Shown here piece after piece: positions 35,338 through 43,498 of a stretch of 52,230 nucleotides of DNA. Both the position numbers and the translations under genes were made by a program. Source of the stretch: SIG459 sp045631645 (GTDB lineage: Bacteria > Bacillota > Clostridia > Oscillospirales > Oscillospiraceae); the NCBI GenBank assembly GCA_045631645.1, contig JAZQVC010000035.1, positions 1 through 52,230 on the forward strand, read 5' to 3'. Under the pieces are notes generated by a model that saw only the letters and a list, made by a program, of their open reading frames with translations, was not told the origin of the DNA and searched no databases. Position 1 is the stretch's first letter, and each line of letters begins with the position of its first letter.

Positions 35338-35350
35338 CCTCTATCCCCTC

Positions 35351-35379
35351 TTTACCCCACGGGACTTTTGATGTATAAT
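35351..35379 (+). promoter_or_regulatory. Promoter of the NUDIX hydrolase gene
   Basis: TTTACC (35351-35356), 17-bp spacer, TATAAT (35374-35379). It diverges from the mrp promoter, the two -35 boxes being 13 bp apart. Confidence 0.7.
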
Positions 35380-35406
35380 TCCGTTATAAAGAAAGGTGGT
35401 CGGCAA

Positions 35407-35967
35407 ATGAACTATAAAGACGCAATTAAAAATTTCATTCCCCGTTGCCCTCAGGAAGAAAAAGATAAGGACTTTTTTCTCCGTTTCATAAGTTCAAATC
35501 CCGATTGCCTGCTGCGAAGCAACGATTTTGCACATGTTACTGCATCATCATGGGTGGTGAGTGCCGACAGAAAAAAAGTGCTTATGGTTTATCATAACAT
35601 TTATGACAGCTGGTCCTGGACCGGCGGACATGCCGACGGCGAGAGTGATCTTGCCGCCCTTGCCCTCAAGGAACTCACAGAGGAAACGGGGCTTACTTCT
35701 CCCCGACTTCTCTCCCCTTCCCCTGTTTCCATTGAAATTCTCACCGTTGACGGACACATAAAAAAAGGCGAATACGTCCACTCTCATCTTCATCTGAACG
35801 CAACATATCTCTTTGAAGCAGACGAGAATGCCCTAACCCGGATTAAAGAAGATGAAAACAGCGGCGTCCGCTGGTTTAGCATCGAGGATATGTTCACTGC
35901 TGTCAGCGAAAAATGGATGGCAGAAAATATTTATAAAAAACTATGCCAAAGGGCAAAAGAATATTAA
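35407..35967 (+). CDS. NUDIX hydrolase
   Basis: 186 residues from the ATG at 35407, chosen because AAAGGTGGT lies just upstream. The Nudix box is GGHADGESDLAALALKELTE followed by ETGL, with lysine in place of the usual arginine of REUxEExGU; the metal-binding glutamates are kept. The flanks (HVTASSWVVSADRKKVLMV, SHLHLNATYLF) resemble the broad ADP-ribose/NADH-type group, but the substrate cannot be read. It is soluble and monocistronic, and shares a bidirectional terminator with the convergent hydrogenase operon. Confidence 0.9.
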   Translation: MNYKDAIKNFIPRCPQEEKDKDFFLRFISSNPDCLLRSNDFAHVTASSWVVSADRKKVLMVYHNIYDSWSWTGGHADGESDLAALALKELTEETGLTSPRLLSPSPVSIEILTVDGHIKKGEYVHSHLHLNATYLFEADENALTRIKEDENSGVRWFSIEDMFTAVSEKWMAENIYKKLCQRAKEY

Positions 35968-36003
35968 AAAAATCCCTGCAGAATAATCTGCAGGGATTTT
36001 TTA
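35966..36003. terminator. Bidirectional terminator between NUDIX and hydrogenase genes
   Basis: Stem AATCCCTGCAGA/TCTGCAGGGATT with ATAA loop, flanked by A and T runs so that it can work in both directions. It serves the two convergent units and touches both stop codons. Confidence 0.92.
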
Positions 36004-37758
36004 TTAAAGCTTATATTTGGGCTTTTTCTTGGGAGGCATCTCCCAGCAATGATGGTCGGTATGGAGAAGATGATGGCTCTTTTCGCCAAGGGGCTCTCCC
36101 AGATATTCCTCATAAAGAGCGATAACATCACTGTTTTCGTGGGAATAACGGATGGGTGCATCACTATCCAGTCCCCAAAGGACTTCGCCGCGCTCTTCAG
36201 CCAGCTCAATTCCATCGTGAATGGGCTGTCCGCCGCCGCCTGCACATCCGCCGGGGCATGCCATAATCTCAACAAAGTCAAAATTTGCGCGTCCTGCGCG
36301 GATATCACGCATAAGCATACGGGTATTTCTCAGACCGCTTACTACAGCAACTCTCACATCCCCCGCTCCGGGAATGGTGAAGCTTGCCTCCTTGCGGCCT
36401 TCAATACCGCGGACATCCTTAAATGCATCGGCAGGAGGATTTTCACCTGTTACGAGGTAATATGCGCTTCTCAGCGCAGCATCCATAACGCCGCCGGTTG
36501 CTCCGAAGATAACAGCTGCGCCAGTGCCGCTGCCAAGGGGAGAATCGAAGGGAGTTTCGGGAAGATGCTGAACGGGAACATGCTCGGATCGGAAAAGACG
36601 ATCCATCTCACGGGTGGTGAGAACAACATCAACATCGGGGTCACCGCAGGCATCATTCATCTGGGAAAGTGCCGCCTCGCTCTTCTTGGCAAGACAGGGC
36701 ATTATAGACACCACAAACATCTTATGGGGATCAATTCCCATCTTCTCTGCGAAATAACTCTTTGCCACCGCGCCAAACATCTGTTGGGGGCTTTTTGCTG
36801 TGGAAAGATTATCAGTGAACATAGGATACTGGCTCTTGATGAATCTTATCCAGCCGGGGCAGCAGGAAGTGAACATAGGCCACTGATGCTCGTCCTTATG
36901 GGTGAAACGCTCGATAAACTCGCTGCCCTCTTCCATAATAGTCAGGTCAGCTGTGAAATTGGTATCGAATACATAGTCGAAGCCTATACGCTTGAGAGCA
37001 GAGACCATGCGCTCGGCGCTTGCAAATTCTCTGTCAACGCCAAGGCTCTCGCCCCATGCAGCACGGACAGCGGGAGCAACCTGAACAACGGTGACTACAT
37101 CGGGATTATGTATTGCGGCCATAACGCGGCTTGTGTCATCCCTCTCTCTGAGAGCGCCTACGGGGCAATGGGTGATGCACTGACCGCAGTATGTGCATTC
37201 GGAATTATCGAGGGCGCGGTTATGGCTCACGTCAACGGTGGTGCGGATACCCGTGCCGGACACATCCCAGATATTGACGGTCTGGATTTTGTCGCAAACC
37301 TGAACGCAGCGCATGCACTTAATGCACTTGCTCTCATCACGAATAAGGGGCAGATTTTTGTCCCATGCGCGTTCTTTGACGTTCTTATCATAGGCAAGAG
37401 AATAGATATTAAGGTCTCTTGCGGTGCTCTGAAGGGTGCAGTTTCCGTTTCTGACACAGGAGGTGCACTCACTGTCATGCTGGGAAAGAATAAGCTGAAT
37501 ATTGGTGCGTCTTGCAGCGCGCACGCGAGGACTGTTGGTGTTTACTACCATGCCCTCTGCAACAGTATTATTGCAGCTTGTAACAAGACGGTCAACGCCT
37601 TCTATCTCAACAACGCACAGGCGACAAGCCGCAATCTCGTTAAGGTCCTTAAGATAGCAAAGGTGAGGAATCTCGATATGAACGGATTTTGCAGCGTCCA
37701 TAATAGTGGTGCCTTCGGGCACGCTGACGCTTATTTTATCTATAGTCAGATTTACCAT
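36004..37758 (-). CDS. [FeFe] hydrogenase catalytic subunit (HydA type)
   Basis: 584 residues. Residues 1-78 form a plant-type [2Fe-2S] domain (C34, C45, C48, C62), followed by the His-ligated [4Fe-4S] site H94-x3-C98-x2-C101-x5-C107. Two ferredoxin-type clusters follow (C145/148/151/155 and C188/191/194/198). The H-cluster domain has VAPAVRAAWGE, L1 TSCCPGW (~297-303), L2 IMPCLAKKSE (~352-361) and L3 EIMACPGGCAGGGGQP (~497-512), so all four H-cluster cysteines are present. It reversibly makes H2 from reduced ferredoxin and/or pyridine nucleotide. Its start overlaps the upstream NuoF/GltD-fusion gene by 7 bp, so the two are translated together. The maturases HydEFG are not in the window. Confidence 0.95.
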   Translation of the reverse strand: MVNLTIDKISVSVPEGTTIMDAAKSVHIEIPHLCYLKDLNEIAACRLCVVEIEGVDRLVTSCNNTVAEGMVVNTNSPRVRAARRTNIQLILSQHDSECTSCVRNGNCTLQSTARDLNIYSLAYDKNVKERAWDKNLPLIRDESKCIKCMRCVQVCDKIQTVNIWDVSGTGIRTTVDVSHNRALDNSECTYCGQCITHCPVGALRERDDTSRVMAAIHNPDVVTVVQVAPAVRAAWGESLGVDREFASAERMVSALKRIGFDYVFDTNFTADLTIMEEGSEFIERFTHKDEHQWPMFTSCCPGWIRFIKSQYPMFTDNLSTAKSPQQMFGAVAKSYFAEKMGIDPHKMFVVSIMPCLAKKSEAALSQMNDACGDPDVDVVLTTREMDRLFRSEHVPVQHLPETPFDSPLGSGTGAAVIFGATGGVMDAALRSAYYLVTGENPPADAFKDVRGIEGRKEASFTIPGAGDVRVAVVSGLRNTRMLMRDIRAGRANFDFVEIMACPGGCAGGGGQPIHDGIELAEERGEVLWGLDSDAPIRYSHENSDVIALYEEYLGEPLGEKSHHLLHTDHHCWEMPPKKKPKYKL

Positions 37759-39602
37759 TTTACCTTACGACCTCCTTTGAAGATTCCGTAGCCGTAATGG
37801 TCGCAGCGCAGGCATCTGGAAGATTCCTGATATGCTGCGGGCCAGCTCATGCCGCACTCGATGCACTCGAAGTCGTGCTTGCGTTCGCTTGCTTCGCGTT
37901 CAAGGGTGTTGATGCGTCCATGAGGGGGCTTATTGCTTATGCTGGGTTCAGGCACTTCAACATCAGTGGTGATGATGTGGCGATAACCCAGATATTCATC
38001 AATATTAGCTGCTGCAACCTTACCTGCAGCAATGGCTCTTATAACGGTTGCAGGACCTGTTACGCAGTCGCCGCCCGCAAAGAAACCTTCGGTGTTTTTA
38101 AGCTGGCTGCTGGGAAGAGCAGAAATTGCTCCGCGCTCAATCTCGATATCAACATCTTCAAAGGCATAGGTTTCAACACCCTGACCAACTGCAACGATGA
38201 TAACATCGGCAGGCATGCGAACCTGCTCCTTGCCCTCTGCATTGCGGGGCTTGGGTCTTCCGTCAGAGCCGATTTCGCCGATAATCTGAGGCTGAACCCA
38301 AAGAGCGGCGCAGTGGCCGTTTTCGTCAACTTCGATGCGCTTGGGAGAAGAAAGCATGCAAAGCTCTGCGCCCTCGGCAATTGCGCCCTCAATTTCCTCA
38401 TCAAGAGCGGTCATATCCTTCTGGCGGCGTCTATATACGCAGGAAACCTTTTCAGCACCAAGGCGGATTGCACTTCTCACGCAGTCCATAGCAACGTTGC
38501 CGCCGCCGATGACAACGACCTTCTTGCCGCTGAAATCGGGCATTTCACCGTCACCGATGCCGCGCAGAAGCATAACAGCGGAGATGACGCCTTCGCTGTC
38601 TTCACCCTCGATGCCCACCTTCTTATCGGTATGAGCGCCGATGGAAATATAAACGCTGTCAAACTGCTTTCTCAGATCGTCATATCGGATATCCTTGCCA
38701 ACATCAACCTCAGTTTTCACCTCAATGGGATGAGCACCAACGGAGAGAATATATTCTATCTCCTTATCGAGAAGCTCTCTGGGGAGACGATAGTTGGGAA
38801 TGCCATAGCGCAGCATGCCGCCAAGCTGCTTTCTCTTCTCGTAAACGGTTACCTTATGACCCATGATCGCGAGATAGAATGCAGCAGAAAGACCGCCGGG
38901 GCCACCGCCAACAACAGCAACGCGTTTTCCCGTTGCGGGGAAATGTCTCTTGGATGCGTTATTATAATCCTGATTATCAACCGCAAAGCGCTTAAGGGCG
39001 CGGATATTGATGGCATTATCCACCATATTTCTGCGGCAGCGAGCCTCACAGGGATGCTCGCAGATATAGGCGCAGGCGGAGGGGAAAGGATTGTCCTTGC
39101 GGATAAGATTGACGGCATCGTCAAATCTTCCGTCGTGAACAAGGGCGATATAGCCGGGAATATCAACTCCGGCGGGGCAAAGAGCAACGCAGGGCACAGG
39201 ATTTTCAAGGCTGCCCAGGCAGCGCTTGTTCAAAACATGCTCCATATAGTCTTCTCTGAAGCCACGAACACCGTTGAGGACTATTCTTGCTGCTTCAATG
39301 CCGATAGCGCAATCTGCGCTGGCAACAATATTTTCGGCGGTTTTCTCGATAAGATTAACAGTTTCCACTGTTCCCTCTCCATCCAGCACCTTTGTTATAA
39401 GGGTGCTGATCTGGCTGAGACCGATGCGGCAGGGAACGCACTTACCGCAAGTCTGAGCCTGACACATGGAAAGGAAGCTCAGAGCCATATCAACGGGGCA
39501 AAGACCCGGAGGACTTGCTGCTATACGGCGCTCGATATCGCGATAAATACCGTCGACAACACTTTGAGCCCGAGAGGGCGTATTGATATCAAGTCTGCTC
39601 AT
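37752..39602 (-). CDS. Hydrogenase-linked NuoF-tail/GltD fusion flavoprotein
   Basis: 616 residues. Residues 35-125 match the C-terminal [4Fe-4S] domain of NuoF/HydB (C52-GK-C55-VP-C58, then C98) without the FMN/NADH domain that normally precedes it. From ~128 the protein is GltD/NfnB-like: Fe-S ligands (C128, C138, C142; C177, C181, C185, C189), FAD motif VVGGGPGGLSAA (~231), LGGMLRYGIPNYRLP, a second dinucleotide motif VVVIGGGNVAMD (~363) with VYRRRQKDM typical of NADPH binding, and FAAGDCVTGPATV-like FFAGGDC near the end. A C-terminal CxxC...CxxC zinc-ribbon-like segment follows. It probably passes electrons between NAD(P)H/FAD and the HydA clusters, in place of HydB and HydC. Confidence 0.85.
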   Translation of the reverse strand: MSRLDINTPSRAQSVVDGIYRDIERRIAASPPGLCPVDMALSFLSMCQAQTCGKCVPCRIGLSQISTLITKVLDGEGTVETVNLIEKTAENIVASADCAIGIEAARIVLNGVRGFREDYMEHVLNKRCLGSLENPVPCVALCPAGVDIPGYIALVHDGRFDDAVNLIRKDNPFPSACAYICEHPCEARCRRNMVDNAINIRALKRFAVDNQDYNNASKRHFPATGKRVAVVGGGPGGLSAAFYLAIMGHKVTVYEKRKQLGGMLRYGIPNYRLPRELLDKEIEYILSVGAHPIEVKTEVDVGKDIRYDDLRKQFDSVYISIGAHTDKKVGIEGEDSEGVISAVMLLRGIGDGEMPDFSGKKVVVIGGGNVAMDCVRSAIRLGAEKVSCVYRRRQKDMTALDEEIEGAIAEGAELCMLSSPKRIEVDENGHCAALWVQPQIIGEIGSDGRPKPRNAEGKEQVRMPADVIIVAVGQGVETYAFEDVDIEIERGAISALPSSQLKNTEGFFAGGDCVTGPATVIRAIAAGKVAAANIDEYLGYRHIITTDVEVPEPSISNKPPHGRINTLEREASERKHDFECIECGMSWPAAYQESSRCLRCDHYGYGIFKGGRKVKW

Positions 39603-39668
39603 ATTAATTCACCTTCAATTTCTTCTTTGCTGCACAAAAATTGGATAAAAATGTACATATCTGTGTAA

Positions 39669-39697
39669 ATTTTCTCATAGGCTTATTTCAATGTCAA
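39669..39697 (-). promoter_or_regulatory. Promoter of the hydrogenase operon
   Basis: Perfect TTGACA (39697-39692), 17-bp spacer, GAAAAT (39674-39669) on the minus strand, ~65 bp before the start codon. Confidence 0.6.
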
Positions 39698-39740
39698 GCG
39701 TTAAAAAATACACATATTCATCCCCAAAAACGGGATATAC

Positions 39741-39790
39741 AAAAAATAACGCTGTATCAATGCGTTCAGCCGATACAGCGTTATTTATAT
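39741..39790 (-). terminator. Intrinsic terminator of the DUF554 gene
   Basis: A 15-bp perfect stem AAATAACGCTGTATC/GATACAGCGTTATTT (39744-39758 with 39772-39786), T-rich downstream on the minus strand, directly after the DUF554 stop. Confidence 0.9.
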
Positions 39791-39792
39791 TT

Positions 39793-40500
39793 TCAGAAAA
39801 GTTTTCCTATAAGCTGAGCAATGGGTATGTAAGCAATGGGAAGAAAAATTGCAGGGAGCATATTGGCAACTTTAATGCGCTTGGGACTAAGCTCCAGCAT
39901 ATTGATTCCCATGCCGATGAGGATAACACCGCCTACGGCGCTCATCTCGCAAACAACCTCAGGGCTGAGATAAGGAGAGATAACTCCTGCAAGGAGGGTA
40001 AGGCCTCCCTGAAACACAAGGATGAACAGTGCAGAAAAAGGAACGCCAAGCCCCATTGCCGCGGCAAACATCATACTTGTAACAAAGTCAAGAGCGCTTT
40101 TTGCATAAATAATGCTGTTATCGCCGTTGATTCCCGCTTCAAAAGACCCCATAATGGTCATGCTGCCAACGCAGAAAACAACGCACGCAGTGACGAAACC
40201 TTCGGTGAAGCGACCCGCTCCCTTCCCTTTCAGGAGCTTAGACTTTATCAAATCACCCGCACCCTCAATGCCATCATCAATACGGATTATCTCGCCTATC
40301 AAGGTTCCGATTGCCATGCAAATAATAACGCAGAGAATATCCTCCGTGCCTATGGCGCTTGTGATGCCGATAAGAACGGTTACAAGGGCAAGGGCGCTTA
40401 TCACAGCGCTTACAAATTTTTCTTTTATGAACTTGCGGAAAAGAATGCCGATGGCGCTTCCCAAAAGCACCGTCGCCATATTTACAAATACAGCCAACAT
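39793..40500 (-). CDS. DUF554 family membrane protein
   Basis: 235 residues from the ATG at 40500, which gives the usual DUF554 opening (MLAVFVNMATVLLGSAIG). Upstream in-frame ATGs lack well-placed ribosome binding sites. Six or seven hydrophobic segments; glycine-rich motifs include GTLIGEIIRIDDGIEGAGD, FCVGSMTIMGSFEAG, GLGVPFSALFILVFQGG and GGVILIGMGINML. The family (YdfK/YqgA) is widespread; its biochemical function is not established, though transport has been proposed. It has its own promoter and terminator and is therefore independent of the hydrogenase operon. Confidence 0.88.
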   Translation of the reverse strand: MLAVFVNMATVLLGSAIGILFRKFIKEKFVSAVISALALVTVLIGITSAIGTEDILCVIICMAIGTLIGEIIRIDDGIEGAGDLIKSKLLKGKGAGRFTEGFVTACVVFCVGSMTIMGSFEAGINGDNSIIYAKSALDFVTSMMFAAAMGLGVPFSALFILVFQGGLTLLAGVISPYLSPEVVCEMSAVGGVILIGMGINMLELSPKRIKVANMLPAIFLPIAYIPIAQLIGKLF

Positions 40501-40537
40501 AAGCAATTCCATCTCTTTTACTGATAGTATGGACTTG

Positions 40538-40566
40538 ATTTTACATTTTGCGGCTTGAATTGTCAA
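40538..40566 (-). promoter_or_regulatory. Promoter of the DUF554 gene
   Basis: TTGACA (40566-40561), 17-bp spacer, TAAAAT (40543-40538) on the minus strand. Confidence 0.75.
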
Positions 40567-40575
40567 TCTCGGCAT

Positions 40576-40605
40576 TTGACAAAGCAATGTGCAAGGTGTT
40601 ATTAT
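40576..40605 (+). promoter_or_regulatory. Promoter of tRNA-Leu
   Basis: TTGACA (40576-40581), 18-bp spacer, TATTAT (40600-40605). The tRNA 5' end is 18 bp downstream. Divergent from the DUF554 promoter. Confidence 0.75.
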
Positions 40606-40623
40606 ATGCGGGCAACTGAATAC

Positions 40624-40706
40624 GCGGGTATGATGGAATTGGCAGACATGCAGGATTTAGGTTCCTGTGCGCAAGCGTTGGGGTTCAAGTCCCCATACCC
40701 GTACCA
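40624..40706 (+). tRNA. tRNA-Leu(TAG)
   Basis: 83 nt with encoded CCA. Acceptor GCGGGTA/TACCCGT with a G-U first pair, anticodon stem-loop CAGGA-TTTAGGT-TCCTG giving anticodon TAG, a long class II variable arm (about TGCGCAAGCGT), T loop TTCAAGT and discriminator A. All fit tRNA-Leu. Confidence 0.95.
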
Positions 40707-40707
40707 G

Positions 40708-40754
40708 AACTGGACATCGGTCTTTATACAAAGACGGTGTCCAGTTTGATTTTA
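40708..40754 (+). terminator. Intrinsic terminator of tRNA-Leu
   Basis: Long stem AACTGGACA...TGTCCAGTT with an inner GTCTTT/AAAGAC pairing (40708-40746), followed by TGATTTTAT. Confidence 0.85.
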
Positions 40755-40840
40755 TAACAGCTCTTTATTACATACTCTTTAGCGATAGTGCAGTTGGGTG
40801 ATTAAAGGAAGTTCATGCACGGAGCCATTCCCCGACACTA

Positions 40841-40869
40841 ATGACAAAGCGACAAATTTATGATATGAT
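40841..40869 (+). promoter_or_regulatory. Promoter of the lipoprotein gene
   Basis: ATGACA (40841-40846), 17-bp spacer, TATGAT (40864-40869). The leader downstream can fold as TGGCCGTTT...AAACGGTTAGCCA (about 40884-40926), an imperfect hairpin before the ribosome binding site. The rest of 40755-40840 shows nothing. Confidence 0.6.
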
Positions 40870-40949
40870 TTTTGCAAATGGATGGCCGTTTCTACTAAGA
40901 CTTTTCACGACGCAAAACGGTTAGCCAATCTTGTTATTGAGGCGATTTT

Positions 40950-41708
40950 ATGAAAAAATCTTTTGCATGGAGTCTGATTCTCAGTATTACTCTCATGCTT
41001 TGCGCTTGCACAGTGCCCTCTGCAGCGGAATCAGAGCCCGGTAATGCACAATCAGCCGAGAAAGAAACAGCAGCAACGGAACTAAGCGAAGAACTTACCG
41101 AAGCTATAACGCACGCAGAGTCAAGCCAGACAACGGAAGATACAACAGAGCCAACGCAGACGGTGCTTCCCGAAACCACGGCGGCACCACAGCTGCAGGA
41201 CTGGAAAACGGGCTATTTGGAGTTTTTAGAAGGCGTAAAGGATTCTCATGTTGGGTTTGCGCTGGTTTACATCGATGGCGATGAGATTCCGGAGCTTTAC
41301 CTGAACGGTAATAGCGAAGCCATTGGCGATGCCGTATGCACATATAAAACCGGCAAAGTTATTGAAGAGCGTTTAAGCCGCACATGGGGCGGCAGTTACA
41401 TTCCTGGTGCCGGACTGGTGAAAAACACCAACGGCAACATGGGATACTACACCACAGATATTTACAGCCTCACAGCAAATGGGTTCACAGTCATTTGGAA
41501 CGGACTTGAAACGCAGGAGATCATTCCTCCCCTAAACGAAGACGAAGAGGCAACTATGGCAATTACCTTCTCCATAGGTGACCAAACCGTAAGCGAAGAA
41601 GAATACTATGCAGCAATCGAGGCGCTTTTCAATACATCGCAGGCTGTGCCTCTCCACGAAAATGCACTGACCTATGATGCTGTACGGCAGTTGATTCAGG
41701 ATAGCTGA
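40950..41708 (+). CDS. Putative lipoprotein of unknown function
   Basis: 252 residues, GAGG upstream. Signal sequence MKKSFAWSLILSITLMLCAC with a plausible lipobox ending LCAC (lipidation on the second cysteine). A ~60-residue acidic, Thr/Glu/Ser-rich linker (EPTQTVLPETTAAPQ) follows, then a globular domain: WKTGYLEFLEG, FALVYIDGDEIPELYLNGN, GYYTTDIYSLTANGFTVIW. The ALVYIDGDEIPEL segment is shared by many small Clostridia surface lipoproteins that contain a Ca2+-like DxDxxxE loop; no enzyme is recognised. Monocistronic, with its own promoter and terminator. The role is unknown; extracellular location is fairly likely. Confidence 0.75.
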   Translation: MKKSFAWSLILSITLMLCACTVPSAAESEPGNAQSAEKETAATELSEELTEAITHAESSQTTEDTTEPTQTVLPETTAAPQLQDWKTGYLEFLEGVKDSHVGFALVYIDGDEIPELYLNGNSEAIGDAVCTYKTGKVIEERLSRTWGGSYIPGAGLVKNTNGNMGYYTTDIYSLTANGFTVIWNGLETQEIIPPLNEDEEATMAITFSIGDQTVSEEEYYAAIEALFNTSQAVPLHENALTYDAVRQLIQDS

Positions 41709-41810
41709 CAAATGATAGTGCCGCTATGCCCATTTTCGGAGCACTGCGTATGCCTCAGTTGGTATTAAAACAGCTCACTATTTTTAGATAAACATTGGCT
41801 AAATCAGTCT

Positions 41811-41850
41811 AAAGACCGAGTCCCACAATCGGGAATCGGTCTTTTTTGCT
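41811..41850 (+). terminator. Intrinsic terminator of the lipoprotein gene
   Basis: Stem AAAGACCGA...TCGGTCTTT (41811-41819 with 41836-41844) with an inner TCCC/GGGA pair, then a T run. It is ~100 bp after the stop codon. Confidence 0.85.
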
Positions 41851-41859
41851 GCGCTCAAA

Positions 41860-41888
41860 TTGACTTGATATGCAAGTTGTGATATACC
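41860..41888 (+). promoter_or_regulatory. Promoter of the Nudix-like/PfkB/dehydrogenase operon
   Basis: TTGACT (41860-41865), 17-bp spacer, TATACC (41883-41888), ~40 bp upstream of the GTG start. Confidence 0.65.
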
Positions 41889-41925
41889 TTATACATAAAG
41901 ATATACAAAATTTGGAGTGTTTGCC

Positions 41926-43488
41926 GTGAGAAAACGCTTGTTCAAATTCATAAGAAAGTGCTTTGACAGCACCCTTGCGAAAATCATTACATATGTCATT
42001 CTCATCATCGTTATTCTCTGTTTCTTCGGAGTTTTCAAAACGCTTGACAATTCTGTCTCGGAGATATTCCGCAGGATATTTGCAATATTCACCAGCGAGG
42101 ACACGCTCTCCGTTTTTCTTGCAGGTATTTTTTCCATCTTTATTGCAATAATTGTCAAGCTGTTTGACGCATATCTTGAAGAGTCCAGTAAGATAAGCGA
42201 CAACCACCACAAGGTCATCTCCTCCTATAGCGGTCATCCAAAGACTGACAAATCGGAAATTCTTGCATCGGAGAAGAATTTCTGCGACAAAAATGGCGGC
42301 TTTATGGCGCTTCACGACGATCATATAACGGTTTTCAGAGAAAACGAACTAAAAAACGGTGTTAAAGACAAATATTCAAAGGAATATTCCGTTGTTGAGA
42401 AGGACATAGAGGCCTTTGACCACGGCAAGGGTAAACTATTCCTCCCCTCGCTGAACGTTTTCTCCAACATATGCGGCAACACAAAAATCATTTTTGACGA
42501 CAGCAAGGAGGCTCATCAGCTTCCCGATTTCGTTATGCAAAACGCGCTCAAGCTTCTTGCCGCCCACAAAAGCTCTACGCGCTCCAACAATGGCACAGTT
42601 CGCCTCAACGATTTCTTCTTTAATCCCCACGAGAACATCCTCACGCTGGACACCCAGCGCAGTATGTACTTCCATATGCTCATCACAAACCGCTGTATGG
42701 ACTATGAGTTCGACGACGGACTGACCATCAGAAATGTCTATGAATACCGCAACAAGGTATCTCCCCTCAACAAATCCGTTTTCGGTAATCAGATCGGTAT
42801 AAACGGTCTTATCCTTTCCAGCGATGGATATGTTCTTGTTGAAAAGCGCGACCACAAAAAGACCACATGGAAAAATAAATTTGCCCAGTCCATTTCCCTC
42901 GCCCTTAAAGTATCCGACCTTAACCTTGGAAACAACGAAACAATAAAGCCCACCACCCTCGCCGCAAACAAGCAGTTTAAGGGCATAATAGAAAAGACCG
43001 TTAAGGATAATTTCGGTCTCATCCCCGAAGACTATAACGGATTTTCCATAGAGGACAACTTCCTCGGCATAGCCCGTGACCTTCTTGAGGGCGGCAAGCC
43101 CAATATGTATTTCTATCTCACCACCAAGCTCAATGCCCGTGAGCTCAGAGACCTTTTGGAGAAAAATGCCGCCAGAACGAAGGGTGAAAACGGCATCAAG
43201 CCCCTCCAGACTTCCAAGCTTTCCTCCGACTATTACCTCATCCCCTATGAGGATATCTGCGTCAATTTCAACTACGCAATGAAGGTTGACCGCCGCAGCG
43301 CGCTTTGGATTCGCAGACGCATTCATCCCCGCGTCAACCGCTTCAAGTCCTTCCGCGACACTCTCCGCCACCGGCTCGGCACATTTTTCCGTCCGGTGCT
43401 TAACAGAGAATGCGGCGAAGCGCTGCTGGTAACCGTGGCATTTCTTGAGCTTTGCAAAGAGCGCATAGATGCCATCAAGAACAAATAA
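41926..43488 (+). CDS. Two-TM membrane protein with degenerate Nudix-like cytoplasmic domain
   Basis: 520 residues from a GTG at 41926, supported by GGAG 8 nt upstream (an earlier GTG would overlap it). A basic N-terminus is followed by two membrane helices (about 17-40 and 62-80), then a large soluble part. A region around residues 290-430 (GINGLILSSDGYVLVEKRD, then WKNKFAQSISLALK, then IEKTVKDNFGLIPED and YFYLTTKL) follows the order of a Nudix fold. The segment matching the Nudix box (KTVKDNFGL for REUxEExGU) lacks the catalytic glutamates, so hydrolysis is unlikely and ligand sensing is possible. I do not recognise the full-length family. First gene of a three-gene operon with a PfkB kinase and a 2-hydroxyacid dehydrogenase. 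Confidence 0.75.
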   Translation: MRKRLFKFIRKCFDSTLAKIITYVILIIVILCFFGVFKTLDNSVSEIFRRIFAIFTSEDTLSVFLAGIFSIFIAIIVKLFDAYLEESSKISDNHHKVISSYSGHPKTDKSEILASEKNFCDKNGGFMALHDDHITVFRENELKNGVKDKYSKEYSVVEKDIEAFDHGKGKLFLPSLNVFSNICGNTKIIFDDSKEAHQLPDFVMQNALKLLAAHKSSTRSNNGTVRLNDFFFNPHENILTLDTQRSMYFHMLITNRCMDYEFDDGLTIRNVYEYRNKVSPLNKSVFGNQIGINGLILSSDGYVLVEKRDHKKTTWKNKFAQSISLALKVSDLNLGNNETIKPTTLAANKQFKGIIEKTVKDNFGLIPEDYNGFSIEDNFLGIARDLLEGGKPNMYFYLTTKLNARELRDLLEKNAARTKGENGIKPLQTSKLSSDYYLIPYEDICVNFNYAMKVDRRSALWIRRRIHPRVNRFKSFRDTLRHRLGTFFRPVLNRECGEALLVTVAFLELCKERIDAIKNK

Positions 43489-43498
43489 AGGTGATATA

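Noticed and set aside
36049..39668. Plus-strand open frames of 580 and 623 codons over the hydrogenase genes
   Set aside because: Antisense shadows; the minus-strand frames carry complete cysteine motifs.
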